DNA from: Hirsutella rhossiliensis
Taxonomy: Eukaryota > Ascomycota > Sordariomycetes > Hypocreales > Ophiocordycipitaceae
Assembly: GCF_020360975.1 (NCBI RefSeq)
Contig: NW_025408668.1
Span: 2,852,001-2,916,000, forward strand
Direction of reading: 5' to 3'
DNA length: 64,000 nucleotides
Position 1 is the stretch's first letter. Each line of letters begins with the position of its first letter. This document shows positions 36,800 through 49,002 of this stretch, one piece after another. Made by a program: the position numbers and the translations under genes. The notes under the pieces are model-generated. The model worked only from the letters and a program-made list of their open reading frames with translations. It did not search any database and was not told the origin of the DNA.

Positions 36800-39700
36800 A
36801 TTCCTTTCGAAACTCCCCCTAACTTCTTTTACCTTCCTATACTCTTAAACTCCCGTCTAGACTTCTCGATCCCTACGAACGAAATAATACCGAATTTATA
36901 TAAAATAGGTAGATAGAAAGAATACGAATTTACTAGACTTAAGGGAAATTTAAATTATACCTTATAGACTACGAGGATAGAAGCTATCCTTATAAAAGAA
37001 AAGCTTATTGCTACTCTAGAGCAAGTAAATTATATATAGACTACGGAGGCTTTATCTATAATATTCCTTTAAGTTAAAGATAGTCCCTTAATATAAATTC
37101 GCTATCTAAAAAATGCTAAAGAAGCGTGGGATAAGCTTAAAAAGCTATATAATCCGTCGAACTTTTCGTCGAATTATCTGCTTATTAAGAAGCTCTTTAA
37201 TCTTAGTCCCTCGGACTTTAATTTAGAGAAATACCTTTATAAGGTAAAGGAAATCTATAAGGATTTAAAATCCCATAATATAGAAATTCTAGAAGTTATT
37301 CTTATAGTATAGATTCTTAATTGCCTTAATAAGGAATTTAGAAGCTATATTATAAATATTATATAGAGCCTTAGGTATAATTCTATAGCGTTTACCCTCG
37401 AAACCCTTATAGCTAGTCTTTTAAACGAAGCTAGAAGAATAAAGGATATAGACGAATCTTTAGAGAAAGCCTTCCTAATATAAAGGAAGCCTTAGAAATC
37501 CTATAGAAATTCTATAGATACTCCTTATTATAAGGAATGTAAAAAACCAGGGCATTTTATAGTAAATTACTATAAATTATACCTGAATAAGGCTCCCGCT
37601 TATTAGGTATTAAATAAAGGAAAAAAGGACGATAGGACTCGAATTTCTAAGAAGAGAAAATCTTCTTTTTCTTCTTCTTCTAGGAAGAAATCCCCTTCTA
37701 GTAGCATTTCTACTCCTAATAAAAGAAGGAAGGCTCGAATTACTAAGCTAGAGTCCGATTTAGAAGATAGTAATAAGGTCTTAAATATAGCTTTATAAGA
37801 AGAAAATATAGACCTAGATATCGACCTTATAGACCTCTCTAGGGCCCCGACCCCTATATATATATCTAAGGATTTAGAGGTAATTTTAACCTCTATAATT
37901 ACCCCTATAGTAAAAGCTAATAAAGACTCTCTTTTAGGACCTTTGAAAGCCTCGATTCCTAGAATAAAGGAATTAGTCTTAAAGGTAAGAAAAGGAGGAT
38001 TTCCTAGTTATAAAAATAAAAGGATCTTTAGTTTTATATATAATACCGGAGCTACTAAGTATATAGTATCTAATAAGAATTTCCTTATTAACTATAAAGA
38101 AATTAAGTCTAAAGTTTACTAGGGAAAAGCTTCCTTTATATTAGTAAAAGGAAAGGGGGACCTAGTATTTAAGTTCCTATATAGTAGAAAAAGGTATATC
38201 CTTCGAGACTACTTTTATATACCCGAATTAAGGGTAAATATACTATCCTAATATTATTTTAATAATACCTATGCTTTAATAGGAGGAAATAAAGTCCTTT
38301 TATTAGATAAAAAGGCTAAGGTCCTTACTAAAGGATTTCTTAGAAATAAATTATATTATATTCTTATAAAACCTTTATTTAAAAGCTAATCGATCCTTAT
38401 TACGTCTTTAAAAGCAAAGGATATAGATTTTTATACTTAGCACTTACGCTTAGGGCATATAAATAGTAGGGCTATTTTAGAAATATTAAAAAGATATAAT
38501 AAGGATATAAAAATACCTCTAAAAGAGCAAAATAAAATAAGGTAGTGTAAAATATATATTAGAGCTAAAGCAACGAATAGGGTTAATAAATAACCCTTAT
38601 ATAAGTCTTATTCCTATTTAGAAAAAATAGTATTAGATATTTAGGGGCTAATTAAAGTGCCTACTTATAATAAATATTACTATTATATTTCTTTCCTAGA
38701 CTTAGGAACCCGATATCTAGAAATATACCTTCTTCAAGAAGAAGGGAAGCTTTAGATAGGTTCCTAGAATTTAAAAATAGGGTAGAAAATAACCTAAAAA
38801 ATACTAGGATTAGAGAAGCATTTTCTAATAATGCTAAAGAATTTATATATAAAATAAAGCTCTACTACGAAAAGGAAGGAATTACCTTTAATTCTAGTCC
38901 TCCTAGGACGCCTAAATCTAATAGTAGAATAGAAAGAATAAATCGTATAATATTAGAAAAAGTACGAGCTCTTTTATTTACTACTAGGCTTCCTAAATAC
39001 CTATAGGGAGAAGCTGTTTTAATAGCTACCTATTTATATAATAGATTACTATATTCTACGATAGGATTTAAAAGTCCTATAAAAAAGAGGGATAATATAA
39101 TTCTACCCTTCGAGACCTTAAATAAGATTAAGACCTTCGGAAGCCTTATATATTATAAAAATAAAGACCTTAAAGATAAGCTAGATAATAGAGCTTTTAA
39201 GGGAATAATAGTAGGCTATTTAGAAAAAATATATAAAATCTAGGATTTTTCTAAGAGAAAGATTACTATCTTTAGAGATATTACTATACTAGAAAATAAA
39301 TTTATAAAAAATCTAGAAATCTCTAGTAGTAATAATACCTTTGATTTTAATTCTATTCCGAATAAAGATAAGCTAGAAAGCTATATCCCTATAGAGGAAG
39401 CTACTAAAGAACCTAGAGATAAAAGTCCCTCGCCCTCTATAGAAGAAGAGTCTCTAAATAACGATCCTATTCCTACTACTAGTAAAATAGTAGTAGAATT
39501 ACCTAAGAAGCTAGAAGGGTTTAATTCTAACTATATCGAATACCCTAACGTTAATTTATTTCTAAACTACGATTTTATAGAGTTAATTCTAGCTAGTATA
39601 GAAAATCAGGATCTAAAAATTCTAAAGACCTATAAATAGGTAATAAATAGCCTTAAAATAGTATTTTAGAAAGAAGCTATAATTAAGGAAATTATCTAGC

Positions 39701-41260
39701 TAATTAAATATAAAACTTAGGAATTTTCCTACCTCCTTAAGGATAGGGAGGCTATAAGAGGTCGCTAGGTTTATATTATTAAGAAGGATAGTTAAAATAA
39801 TATAATAAAATATAAAGCCCGTTTCGTAATATAGGGATTTAAGTAGATCTATAGCTTAGATTTCCTAGATACCTTCTCGACTATAGCTAGACCTAAACCT
39901 ATTAGAATTCTACTTATTTTAGCTATTATCTATAAATTTGAAGCTTTATAAATAGATATAATAAATGCCTTTATATATACTAATATAGATAGTAAAGTAT
40001 ATATCGATCTTCTTATAGGCTACGAAGAATACGCTCTTAAAGAATATTATTTAAAATATAGATTAGCTTATAAAGCTAAAGGAATTAAATTAACTAAATT
40101 CCTAGACCTATATAAAACCGGTTAAATTAAAGCAAAGCTAAAGAAAGCATTATATAGCCTAAAACAAAGTCCTAAGCTCTAGTATAATCATTTAAAAATT
40201 ATACTAAATAATCTCGGATTTCTTCCTTTTTTAATAAATAAAGGAGTATTTATTAATAAGGACTATAGTATAGCCTTAGTAATTTACGTCGACGACTTTC
40301 TTATAGTAGGGCCCTCTAAATCTATAATAAAAGAAAGATTATTTAAAGAATTATCTAAATTCCTAGATTTTACTATCTTAGGAGATATAAAAGACTTCTT
40401 AGGTTTAAATATTATAATAAACCAAGGAAATAAAGAGCTATATATATCCTAAGAAAATTATACCTTAAATAAATTAAAGGAATTTAATAAAGAAGGTTTA
40501 AGAACTTGAATTTACCGCTATAGTAGGCTTTAAGCTTATAAAAGCAAAGGAATTACCTTCTAAGGAAGATATATTATAATTTTAGAAAGAAATAGGATCT
40601 CTATTATACTTAGCCTTATTTACTAGGCTAGATATCTTATATTCTATAATTTCCTATGCTAGATTTGCGCCTAAGCCCGACTAAACGTATTTTAAGGCTT
40701 TAAATATAATTTAGAAATATTTAAATAAACTCCCTAGCCTAAAGATTAAATATAATTATAATATCCCTTTTACCTATCTATATATAAAGGGTTTTACCGA
40801 CTCTAGCTAGGCGTTGGATTTAACGGACGGAAAATCCTTTTCTAGTTACTATTTTTATATATATAATAATATAATAAGCTAGGCTTGCTCTAAGTAGAAA
40901 GCCGTTGCCCTTTCTACCTACGAAGTAGAATATATTAGCCTTAAGGAGGTAAATAAAGAAGCTATTTATTTAAATATGCTTTTTAAAAATATTACTAAGG
41001 ATCTATCTATTAAGATTCTTAATACTATACCTCCTATTTTAACGGATAATACTACTACTATTAAATTAGTAGAAAATCCGGAATTTTATAAATAGTCTAA
41101 GTATATAAGATTAGCCTATTACTATACAGGAACTAGTATAAGAGAAGGGGAAATTAGAGTTTTTTATATTAAATTAAAAGATAATATAGCTAATATTTTT
41201 ATAAAGGAATTAAGACCTAGATTACTCTATAAATTTAGAGACAGTCTATCCTTAATATAA
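36800..41260 (+). pseudogene. gag-pol of Copia D (broken)
   Basis: Full Copia polyprotein region. The zinc knuckle at about 37529-37576 reads YYKECKKPGHFIVNYYKL, with the first and last Cys now Tyr. The protease active site near 38040 reads YNTGAT, where Asp of D-T-G is now Asn. Integrase follows with a damaged His/Cys finger (near 38430-38560) and core. The RT box at 40285-40296 reads YVDDFLIVG with both catalytic Asp intact. RNase H runs to a stop at 41258-41260 (RDSLSLI-stop). Many TAG/TAA stops and some frame changes make it inactive. It is more AT-rich than C_e but keeps several active-site residues. Confidence 0.82.
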
Positions 41261-41617
41261 GTTCCTAAGCAATTAAAAGGGGTTTTTAGATATTTCTTAT
41301 ACTTTCTATATCTTTCCCTTACTAGGTTTTTCCTTTTTAGGTTTCCTAGAGAAATATTTACTAGGTTTTTATCTATTAAGATTTTCCTAGTAATAATAGG
41401 TTTTACCTTATATAAGGTTATCCTATAAATAATTATTATAACTATAGATTTTTCCTACTATAGGTTTTCTATTAGTATATACCTAAGGATTTTATTTTCC
41501 TAAGAAAGAATAGGTTTTATATATCCTATTAAGGTATAAGAATAGTTTTCCTAAAATTAGGGTTTTACCCTATATATATACTACTATAAATAAATTAGTA
41601 AAGAGTATATAAATCTA

Positions 41618-41632
41618 CTCTTTAAGGGAGGC
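41618..41632 (+). other. polypurine tract of Copia D
   Basis: TCTTTAAGGGAGGC borders the 3' LTR directly and is the expected primer for plus-strand DNA synthesis. Confidence 0.7.
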
Positions 41633-42200
41633 TATAAGGAACGGTGTTCCTACTATAAATAAAGCAGCTATAATATACTCTCCCGATTATATAAGCTAAT
41701 AAGTAGTATATTAATTATAGACAAAATCTTATCCTATCGAGCAAGAATCGCTCGTCATTCTATATATTATTATGTATTAAACGGGTTGCCGGCTATCGTA
41801 TAATCGGGAATCGAAGGAATAGAGCTAGCTTAGAATGCTAGCTAAGACCTCTTAAGAACACCGGCACGACCAACCTCCTTTAAACACGAATATTAGTGGA
41901 ACCAAGACACTTCCAGATTCACTTAAGCTATCACGGAATTCCCTAATCTTAGGGCTATACGGCAGCCTAAATCTGGTCCCGAAAGGTTCTTCCGTTCAGC
42001 TATAATTGTCTATATAAGACAGCATGTCCGCTAGTAGATAGATAGAGTATTATTAACTTTAACACCTCTTCTATATACTAATACACTACTAATAAATTCT
42101 GTTGAAAATCCTACCTTATACTCCTTCTTCCCCTCTATTACGTAGTCTTACGTAATTCCTTGATTTCCTAAAATTCCGCTTTTGCTTATATACCTTAAGA
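41633..42200 (+). repeat. 3' LTR of Copia D
   Basis: 568 bases, same length as the 5' LTR, ending ACCTTAAGA just before the CGTAG duplication. Some TG/CA sites survive here that are TA in the 5' LTR. Confidence 0.93.
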
Positions 42201-42723
42201 CGTAGCTAGATAGGAACCGATTTTTAATTAATAGAGCTAGCCGACCGAGTTTTAATTAGCTAGCCTTACCTAGGAGCGACCTATACTAGCGCCCGGCGTA
42301 GTAACCGGATATTACCTACCTTACTAACTAACTAACTAATAAGCTAACGCGATTATAGCGATATAGTAGTAGCGCGAGAGCTATAAAGAACGGAGGCGCT
42401 TATAAGTCGGGCCCTTAAAGTAAGACTACTACCTATAACCCTAGGCCAAGGCTAGTAAGCTTAGGCTATAGCCGCTTAAGATAAAAGCGGCTATAGCCTA
42501 AGAGGGCCTATATTAAAATATAAATATATAGGAGAAGCCTATAGTAGCTAGCGTAAATTTCTTATATACTACTACTAAGACCTTATTTAAGGTAGACTTA
42601 TATTAAAAAAGGGGAGGGGTTTCCCTTAGGTACTTTAGTTTTTCCCTCCTATTTAATATCGAAGTTCTTAATACCTTTAGCTAGGTCCTTAGTATAATCT
42701 TAATAATAATAATAATAATAATA
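42201..42723 (+). mobile_element. LINE L, segment 4 (3' end with (TAA)n tail)
   Basis: Last piece of LINE L. It aligns, inverted, with 14.5-13.99 kb of L2a and with L2c, and ends in an AAT repeat (about 42698-42723), the 3' tail of the LINE. Directly afterwards comes Copia C_c sequence, so the LINE seems to have inserted into a C-family element. The matching 5' half of that element is not in the window. Confidence 0.85.
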
Positions 42724-44417
42724 ATATTAAAAAATAACTTTATTACTTTTATAATTTATAAGATAATTCTTATAGAACCTTAAGATTAAGATAAGTAGGT
42801 AAAGGAGCTATAAGTTTATATAAATAAAACTATTAATAATTTAATTTTCTTTAATAAGTAAGACCCTTTTAAGCCCCTTTTTTATTATAAGGTAATAGAA
42901 TTTATAAAAGGAGCTTACCTTTTTTTTAAGCTAACCTCTATATAGTAAAGAGCTTTTTCTTCTACCTTAAGTAACTATAAGAGTTATTATAAGAAATACT
43001 TTTATAAAATAAAGGTACTAACTATTATATATATAGCGATAATAAAATCTATTAATACTATAAAGCTAATCTCTTTTTAAGAAAAAGAGACCCTTAAGTA
43101 ATAGCTTTTAAAGCTTAAGACCTTAATAGCTCCTTTAAGAGGCTATATAACTAACTATATTAAGAAGACCTATATAGTATACTTAAGAGCTTTTTTTATT
43201 AAGAACCTCCTAGCTTTTTTATAACTAGTTAAGTAAGAAGAAATCCTTAAGAAAGCTAATAAGTACTTCTTAATAAAAGCTCTTTCTAGCTAGTATTTAT
43301 AAGATATATCTCTACTAATAAAGCTTATTAATAATAGTTACTTAACTATCTTTTAAGAAGCTAGCTAAGAACTAAATAAAGAAGCTATTAAAGTATAATA
43401 ATAAGTAGTCTTATTTTTTTATAGCTAGTACTTAACTTAAACGGCTCGACTTATTACCCTTATAGCTATTATAGCTCTTATTACTATAGCCCTTACTACT
43501 ATTACTACTACCTTTCTAGCTCCTCTTCCTTTAAGAGCCTTAATAGTATCTTTAACTATAGCTACTACCCTAGCCCTAGCTCTGCCTCTTACTATAGGCC
43601 TATCCTTAGTCCTATTAGTCTATCTAGCTTAACTAGTCCCTTAATAGACCTTTTAGTCTATTAGTCGAAAAATTAAGGAACTAGTTTAAATTAAACCTTT
43701 TTATTAAAATTAGTAATAAAGGTTAAAAAGAAAGGGCTTTTAAGTAAACCTTTTAAAAAATATAAAGACTCCTTAAAGAAATAATAAATAAAGAGGAATC
43801 GACCTACTTACTAAGCGTATAAAAGCCCTTATTAGCTAGAAAACTATTAATAGGTTTTTAAGAAAAGTCGACCTTTTAAAATTATACTTTTTAAAAAACT
43901 AAAAGATATTATTAAAAAGTCTTTTAAAGAGGACCCCTTATTATAAAAGAAGATAAATAAGATTTAAGTTACTAAGAAATAGTAACTAATACTATTACCT
44001 TTATTTAAACTATAAATATAAGGAAAAACTATTAATATAGTAAATCTAGCTTTTATCTTCCTTATAAATTAATAAGACTAATTATTAAGACCTTTTAACT
44101 ATCCCTTATAAAAATTAGCTATCCTTAACTTTAGTACTTCCCTTAATATTTATAATACCCTCTTTTAATTCTTATCCTTTAAAAAGGTATAAAGGGAATA
44201 CCTTATTACTAAGGAATTAACTATATAAATAAAGGATATAAAAGGGTAAATTTTATAATAAAACTACTTAATAGGTCTATATAAAACTTTTAATAAAAAA
44301 GGGTAGCTTTTTACCCTTAATATTTTATAAGCTTAATTTCCTTTTACTTTCTTTAAAAGAAAGGAATCTTTTAAGATATAATATTTAAGCTTATAAGGCT
44401 AGTCTAGAATAATTTAT
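42724..44417 (+). mobile_element. Copia fragment C_c, part 1 (gag, protease)
   Basis: A plus-strand piece of the C family, aligning with C_e from about 51264 to 52985 with transitions almost only. It lacks a 5' LTR: it begins at the LINE tail, just at the gag start. Gag runs to about 43.65 kb; the Zn-knuckle and protease regions follow. It is extremely AT-rich and has no intact domain. It is interrupted at 44418 by a solo LTR and continues at 45123. Confidence 0.85.
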
Positions 44418-45117
44418 TATAAGAATATACCCTTATATTCCTATTTTACTATTATAAAGAAATAATAAGTATAGGGAGGCTCTATAGAATAAGCTAGTAA
44501 AAAGAGGTTCTATAGTATAGTCTAAGGGAATAACCCTTAAAGATAAAGACCTTTACTAGATATCTATACCTTCCTCTAGGAAAAGCGGGTTAGGATAAGC
44601 CTATCCTTATAAACAAAAATATATATAAAATGCATAAGTTAATTACGAGCAGAACGGATACCTTATTGCCTATTTTAGCCTAGTAGTTCCGAAGATATCT
44701 ACGATACGAGAATAGGTAGGGCATAGAACATTCTAGTTAAATCTACTACTTATGCTAGAACCTATAGTCTTACGTTAACTATCACGCTATAATTAGACCA
44801 CCTACTAAGTTAGGAAGATATACTATAGATAGAACCTTTTAAGTACTATAGAATATACTAGAAAGCTAACTAATTAGTCTACTAGTAGGCGAGTAATAGT
44901 CTATAAAAGACAAAGGATTTCCCTAGGAGTAGTAGATAGAATAAGTAAGTTCGAAAGCATCCTTTATAATGCTATTCTTTTAATATATTATTTAGCCCCT
45001 TATATGCTCGTTATAAATTCTAGACGAAATCCTACCCTATACTCCTTCGATTAATCCTTTCGCTTACGTTATCGATTACCTAATTCTACGCTTATTGCTT
45101 ATCCCTTCTTATATTTA
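44418..45117 (+). mobile_element. solo LTR of another LTR element
   Basis: A 700-base insertion into C_c, flanked by TTTAT (44413-44417) and TCTAT (45118-45122), a duplication differing by C/T. It starts TATAAGAATATACCC and ends ATATTTA, compatible with TG...CA. It contains no coding frame. Parts resemble the Copia D LTR (a shared AAATCCTACC-x-TATACTCCTTC block near 45030), so a Copia-type LTR left by LTR-LTR recombination is likely. Orientation is assigned from this similarity. Confidence 0.75.
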
Positions 45118-45122
45118 TCTAT

Positions 45123-46010
45123 TAAGCTTATTAAGGAAAAATTCGGTTAATTTATTCTTAAATTCTAACCTATCTTTAAGAAAGAATCTCTTAAAAGTTA
45201 GCTTTCCTTATTAAGAAGAGTAAGTATATTATAAAGGACCTTCTTTTAATAGCTTAAATAAATATCCTTTTTTAGTATATATAACTTAATTACCTAGGCC
45301 CTTTAGCTTTATATAAGCTAAGCTAATAATAAGGCGTATAAATAAAGAGCTTAAGGACTATTAAATATTAATACTATAGCTAAGGAAAGACTAAGAGATA
45401 AATTTCTAAATAAACCCCTTTATAGCTAGACTAGCTATATAAGGGAATTTAAGTCGACTAAACTAATATCTTTAAGGACTAAGAAAGCTTTATTAATATA
45501 ATGTTTTTTATAAACGCTTTTTTAAAAATAGGTTTCCCTTATTTTTTATAGACCTCCTTAAATAAATATAACTAGTTTACCCTTTAAGACTTTATTAACT
45601 AAATAAAATCCTACTTTAGCTATAAGGTAAAGAAGATATAGTTAAGTAAAGAGCTATTTATAAAAGATATCTTAAATTAGCTTTAAAAAAGGGTATTTTA
45701 TAACTTTTATTAGTACTAAATACCTAGGCTTAAAATAAAAGGGTAGAAAGATTAAGGGGTACTATAATAAAAAGGGCCTATATAATAAGACTTATTATAA
45801 GGCTTCTATATAACTTTTAAAGGAAAGTCGTTAAGACTACTTATTACCTTTAAAACTAAACCCTAAGGGACCTTAAGGGCTTAAGGGACTATAAGGACCT
45901 AAAGACCTTTTTTAAGACCTAAGGAATAAACTAAGTATCCCTCCTTAAGCTCTTTATAAAAAAAAGGGCTTTACTAGCTTACCTTTATACTTATAGCTAT
46001 AAGGTATTTT
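45123..46010 (+). mobile_element. Copia fragment C_c, part 2 (integrase region)
   Basis: Aligns with C_e 52986 to about 53870, the integrase region, and then stops without LTR at about 46010. The break against 46011 onward has no obvious repeat. Strong RIP damage throughout. Confidence 0.8.
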
Positions 46011-47078
46011 AATAAGTAAGATTATACCCTTATAGATATTAGCTTATTAAAGGGATAAGACCCTTAGCGCTTCCTATCTACCCCCCCCCCCTAAGTATAC
46101 TTAAAGGCTTTATAAAGCTTAGATTATTTTAATTAAGTATTATCTTTAATTATAGTTAATTTAACCGTTTACTTTTCCCTTTTAAAGTAGAGCCCGCTAG
46201 TTATACTACTTTAGTAAAGATAAAGAGGTATAAAGTAAAGAAATCTCTAAGACTTATATTTATAACCTAAGACCCTTAAAGCTATATATAAAACTAATAA
46301 TTAAATAATTACGCGGTTAATTGCCTTATTAATCCCTAGCTATATACTATATATACTTTAAGTATATAACCTTATCCTTATTAAAACTAATCTTTAAAGT
46401 ATAAACTTATTATTTATTTTATTTATATAGTAATAAGTAGCTTTATAAAGCTAAGAATATTTAAAGGATAATAGTACTATTTAGAAAAAAATAAAATCTA
46501 AGGATTTAAGAATTTATATAGTAACTACCTTAATAGTTAGAGTTAAGAACTTAATAAAGTAATATACTTACTAAGAAATAAATAATTAAATAATACCTTT
46601 ATTAATAGTAAAGGAAAAGTAATAAGCTAATACTAAAAACCTTTAAGCTCTTATTATTAGCTTTATAACCTATAATACTAGTAACTTAGTTAAGAAACTA
46701 TAATATTTATATAATACTTTAAAAGATATAAATAATAGTAATAGTATAATTTAAATTATTTTAGAACCCTACTAAGACCTCTAACTTATATATATACTAA
46801 TAATATTAAGATAAGTACTAATAAGAAATACCTTAATAACCTTAATATTAGCTTTCTTTTATATAATAGCTTATAAAAAACGCTTACCTCCCTTTAATAA
46901 ATAAGAAAGTAAGTAATAAGATAGTTATAATAAGATATCTTTTAACTTTAAAAGCTCTAACTTTAAATTTTATAACCTTATAATTTATAGGTATATTATA
47001 TTTAAAAACGCTAGCTATTTATAAAAGAATATATATTATAGTACGATTAGTTAAGTAATAAAGATAGCTAAAAGTACT
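46011..47078. other. unclassified AT-rich DNA
   Basis: About 1.1 kb with no match to other parts of the window that I could find and no convincing frame on either strand. It holds an 11-base C run at 46081-46091. LINE fragment L2c is inserted at its right end, and the continuation is 47894-48106. It could be an old DNA transposon or a decayed repeat; I cannot tell. Confidence 0.5.
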
Positions 47079-47093
47079 ATACTATATATATTA
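47079..47093 (+). repeat. target-site duplication of L2c, left copy
   Basis: ATACTATATATATTA, repeated perfectly at 47879-47893 (15 bases). Confidence 0.85.
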
Positions 47094-47878
47094 TTATTAT
47101 TATTAAGATTATACTAAGGACCTAGCTAGAGGTATCTAGAACTTTAATATTAAATAAGAGGGAAAAACTAAAGTACCTAAGGGAAAACCCTCCCCTCTTT
47201 TAGTATAGGTCCGCCTCGAACGAGGTCGTAGTAGTAGTATATAGGAAATTTACGCCGGCTACCGCGGGCTCCTCCCGCGAAATCGCGTCTCGGCGCGGGC
47301 CCTCTTAGGCCGTAGCCGCTACTATCCTAAGCGGCCAAGGCCCGGGCTCGCTAGCCCGGGCCTAGGGTTATAGGCAGTAGTCTCTCTCCGGGGGCCCGAC
47401 TCGCGGGCGCCTCTATTTACCCTAGCTCCCGCGTTATAGCCGCGTAGCCGCGGTCGCGTTAGCTTATCGGTCCGTTAGTTAGTAGGGCAGGTAATATCCG
47501 GTTGCTAGGCCGGGCGCTAGTATAGGTCGCTCCTAGGTAGGGCCGGCTAATCGAAATTCGGTCGGCCGGCTCCGCTAATCGTAAATCGGTTCCCGTCTAG
47601 CTACGCGACTTCCCGATCGGGGGCGCGGCGGCCTATATTTACCCTCTATCTCGTAGTTACTAATTACGCGCGCCCGGCTCGCGCCTATATATACCTGCCC
47701 TCCCCCCCTAGTTCCGTACGTGCCTCCTCCTATCTTTCTATTATCTATCTCTTTCGTAGGCCTAACTACTACCTCGCCTACCTTATTTCTATAACTCTAG
47801 GTCTCCTTAATACCGTATCTAGTTCGCTCGTCGTCGCGTCGTAATATCTAACCGGGAAGCCGACTTAGGTAGTAGCGG
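47094..47878 (-). mobile_element. 5'-truncated LINE fragment L2c (3' end only)
   Basis: 785 bases matching the 3' end of LINE L and L2a (13990-14774), with the (TTA)n tail at the left, flanked by a perfect 15-base duplication. This is a typical 5'-truncated LINE insertion. It is GC-rich and the least mutated copy of this region, so it shows best the GC-rich 3' region, the TATA-like string at 47684-47694 and the start of the antisense frame (RRNI-stop-PGSRLR, about 47838-47873). Confidence 0.9.
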
Positions 47879-47893
47879 ATACTATATATATTA

Positions 47894-48106
47894 TATTCTC
47901 CTTATTATAAAACTAAAGCTTATAAGAAAAGGGATTTTTTATTTTTAATTAAAGTAATAAGTAGTTTATAACTTATAAGTAAAATAAGTATAATTCCCTT
48001 TTAATACCTTACTAATATATTAGTATTATATACCTAAGCGGTTTATTAGCTTATACCTCTTAATAGCGCTCTTATAATTATCTCCCTTCTTATATAAACG
48101 TTTTAA
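47894..48106. other. unclassified AT-rich DNA, right part
   Basis: Continuation of 46011-47078 after the L2c insertion; no frame or repeat match seen. It ends at the LTR start of Copia C_d. Confidence 0.4.
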
Positions 48107-48456
48107 TATCGCGAAGTATAGCTTAATTTTAAAGTTCTTAGAGATATCCCTTAGTATAAGGGATTAAGGAAGCTAGAAAAATAAGTATTAAGGAAGGAGC
48201 TAAAAGGAGGTATAAAAAGAAAGGTAGAGGTAAAAAGGGAAGTAAAAGTAATAATAGCTTCTTATAAAGGTAGCGAGAGATAAAACGGATATACTAGTAG
48301 AAGCTAAAAAGGAGGGGAAAAACTAGTAAAAAGCTTAGTAGTTAAGAGGATATTAATAGCTTCTTTAAGTAAGATCTTCTTTATTAATTAAAATACTAAA
48401 TAGGTATAAAAAAGGGCGTTAGATAAAAGATCTACTTATTAAGGTAACTACCTTAG
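48107..48456 (+). mobile_element. Copia C_d, left part (truncated LTR joined to internal sequence)
   Basis: Starts with the C-family LTR (TATCGCGAAG, 48107). After about 320 bases, instead of completing the LTR, it jumps at about 48430 to sequence equivalent to C_e 54838 (GATCTACTTATTAAGG). So the LTR end, gag, protease and integrase are deleted. Gypsy F is inserted at 48457, with duplication CTTAG (48452-48456 and 61630-61634). Confidence 0.82.
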
Positions 48457-48713
48457 TATTAAGGGCTAGTATATACTTAGTATAGTAGTATAGGGCCGAA
48501 TAATTATTTATCTAAAGCTAAGGAGAAAGGAGGAAAACTCTATCTTAGTCGCGACGGTTATCTATCTTCCTTAGTCCCTAGCTCGACCTATATTTAGGTG
48601 CTATTTAGCCTAAGTTTAGGTTAAGCTCTATTTATATATAGGTCTACTTTAGCCCGACTTTAGTACGGTCGCTATAGTATAGCCTTAGCTTTTTATAGGC
48701 ATAGCCTATAATA
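48457..48713 (-). repeat. 3' LTR of gypsy F
   Basis: 257 bases, starting TATTAAGGGC and ending CCTATAATA, which fits TGTTA...AACA before RIP. The next bases (48714-48730) are purine-rich on the minus strand, a polypurine tract. Confidence 0.9.
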
Positions 48714-48884
48714 CTACCCTTACTCTCCCCCTTATATTAGTAGCGCTCCTATTCCTCTCCTACCGCCTTTCTATTATTACTATCCCCTTTTTCTTAGCGC
48801 GCGCGGTTACTTCCTTCCGCCTTATACTCGCCCTATCCCTCTATATACCGCCCTTTTATACGCTCGTTCCGCCTTATCCTTCCC

Positions 48885-48960
48885 TCCTCTATATATATAC
48901 CCCTATACCTTACTAACTATATATATACCCTACTATATATAAATACCCCTCTTTTATCTC
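48885..48960 (+). promoter_or_regulatory. TATA-rich stretch upstream of the F antisense frame
   Basis: Three TATA strings in 75 bases (CTATATATATACCCC, CTATATATATACCC, CTATATATAAATACCCC), each followed by C-rich DNA, precede a pyrimidine-rich leader and the frame at 49003. They resemble core promoters; inferred only. Confidence 0.4.
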
Positions 48961-49002
48961 CTCTCCCTCTTTTTTTCTTTTTCCTCTTTTAAGCTTTACT
49001 CC

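Larger units (their letters stand above)
36148..42200 (+). mobile_element. complete Ty1/Copia element D
   Basis: A plus-strand Copia element of 6053 bases, unlike family C. It has two LTRs of exactly 568 bases and a perfect 5-base duplication CGTAG (36143-36147 and 42201-42205). The empty site is visible in L2c and L2a (near 47610 and 14500). Order on the plus strand: LTR, primer site, gag, protease, integrase, RT, RNase H, polypurine tract, LTR. Confidence 0.95.

Noticed and set aside
42690..42723. AAT repeat as an independent microsatellite
   Set aside because: The same repeat ends L2a and L2c next to their target duplications, so it is the LINE tail.
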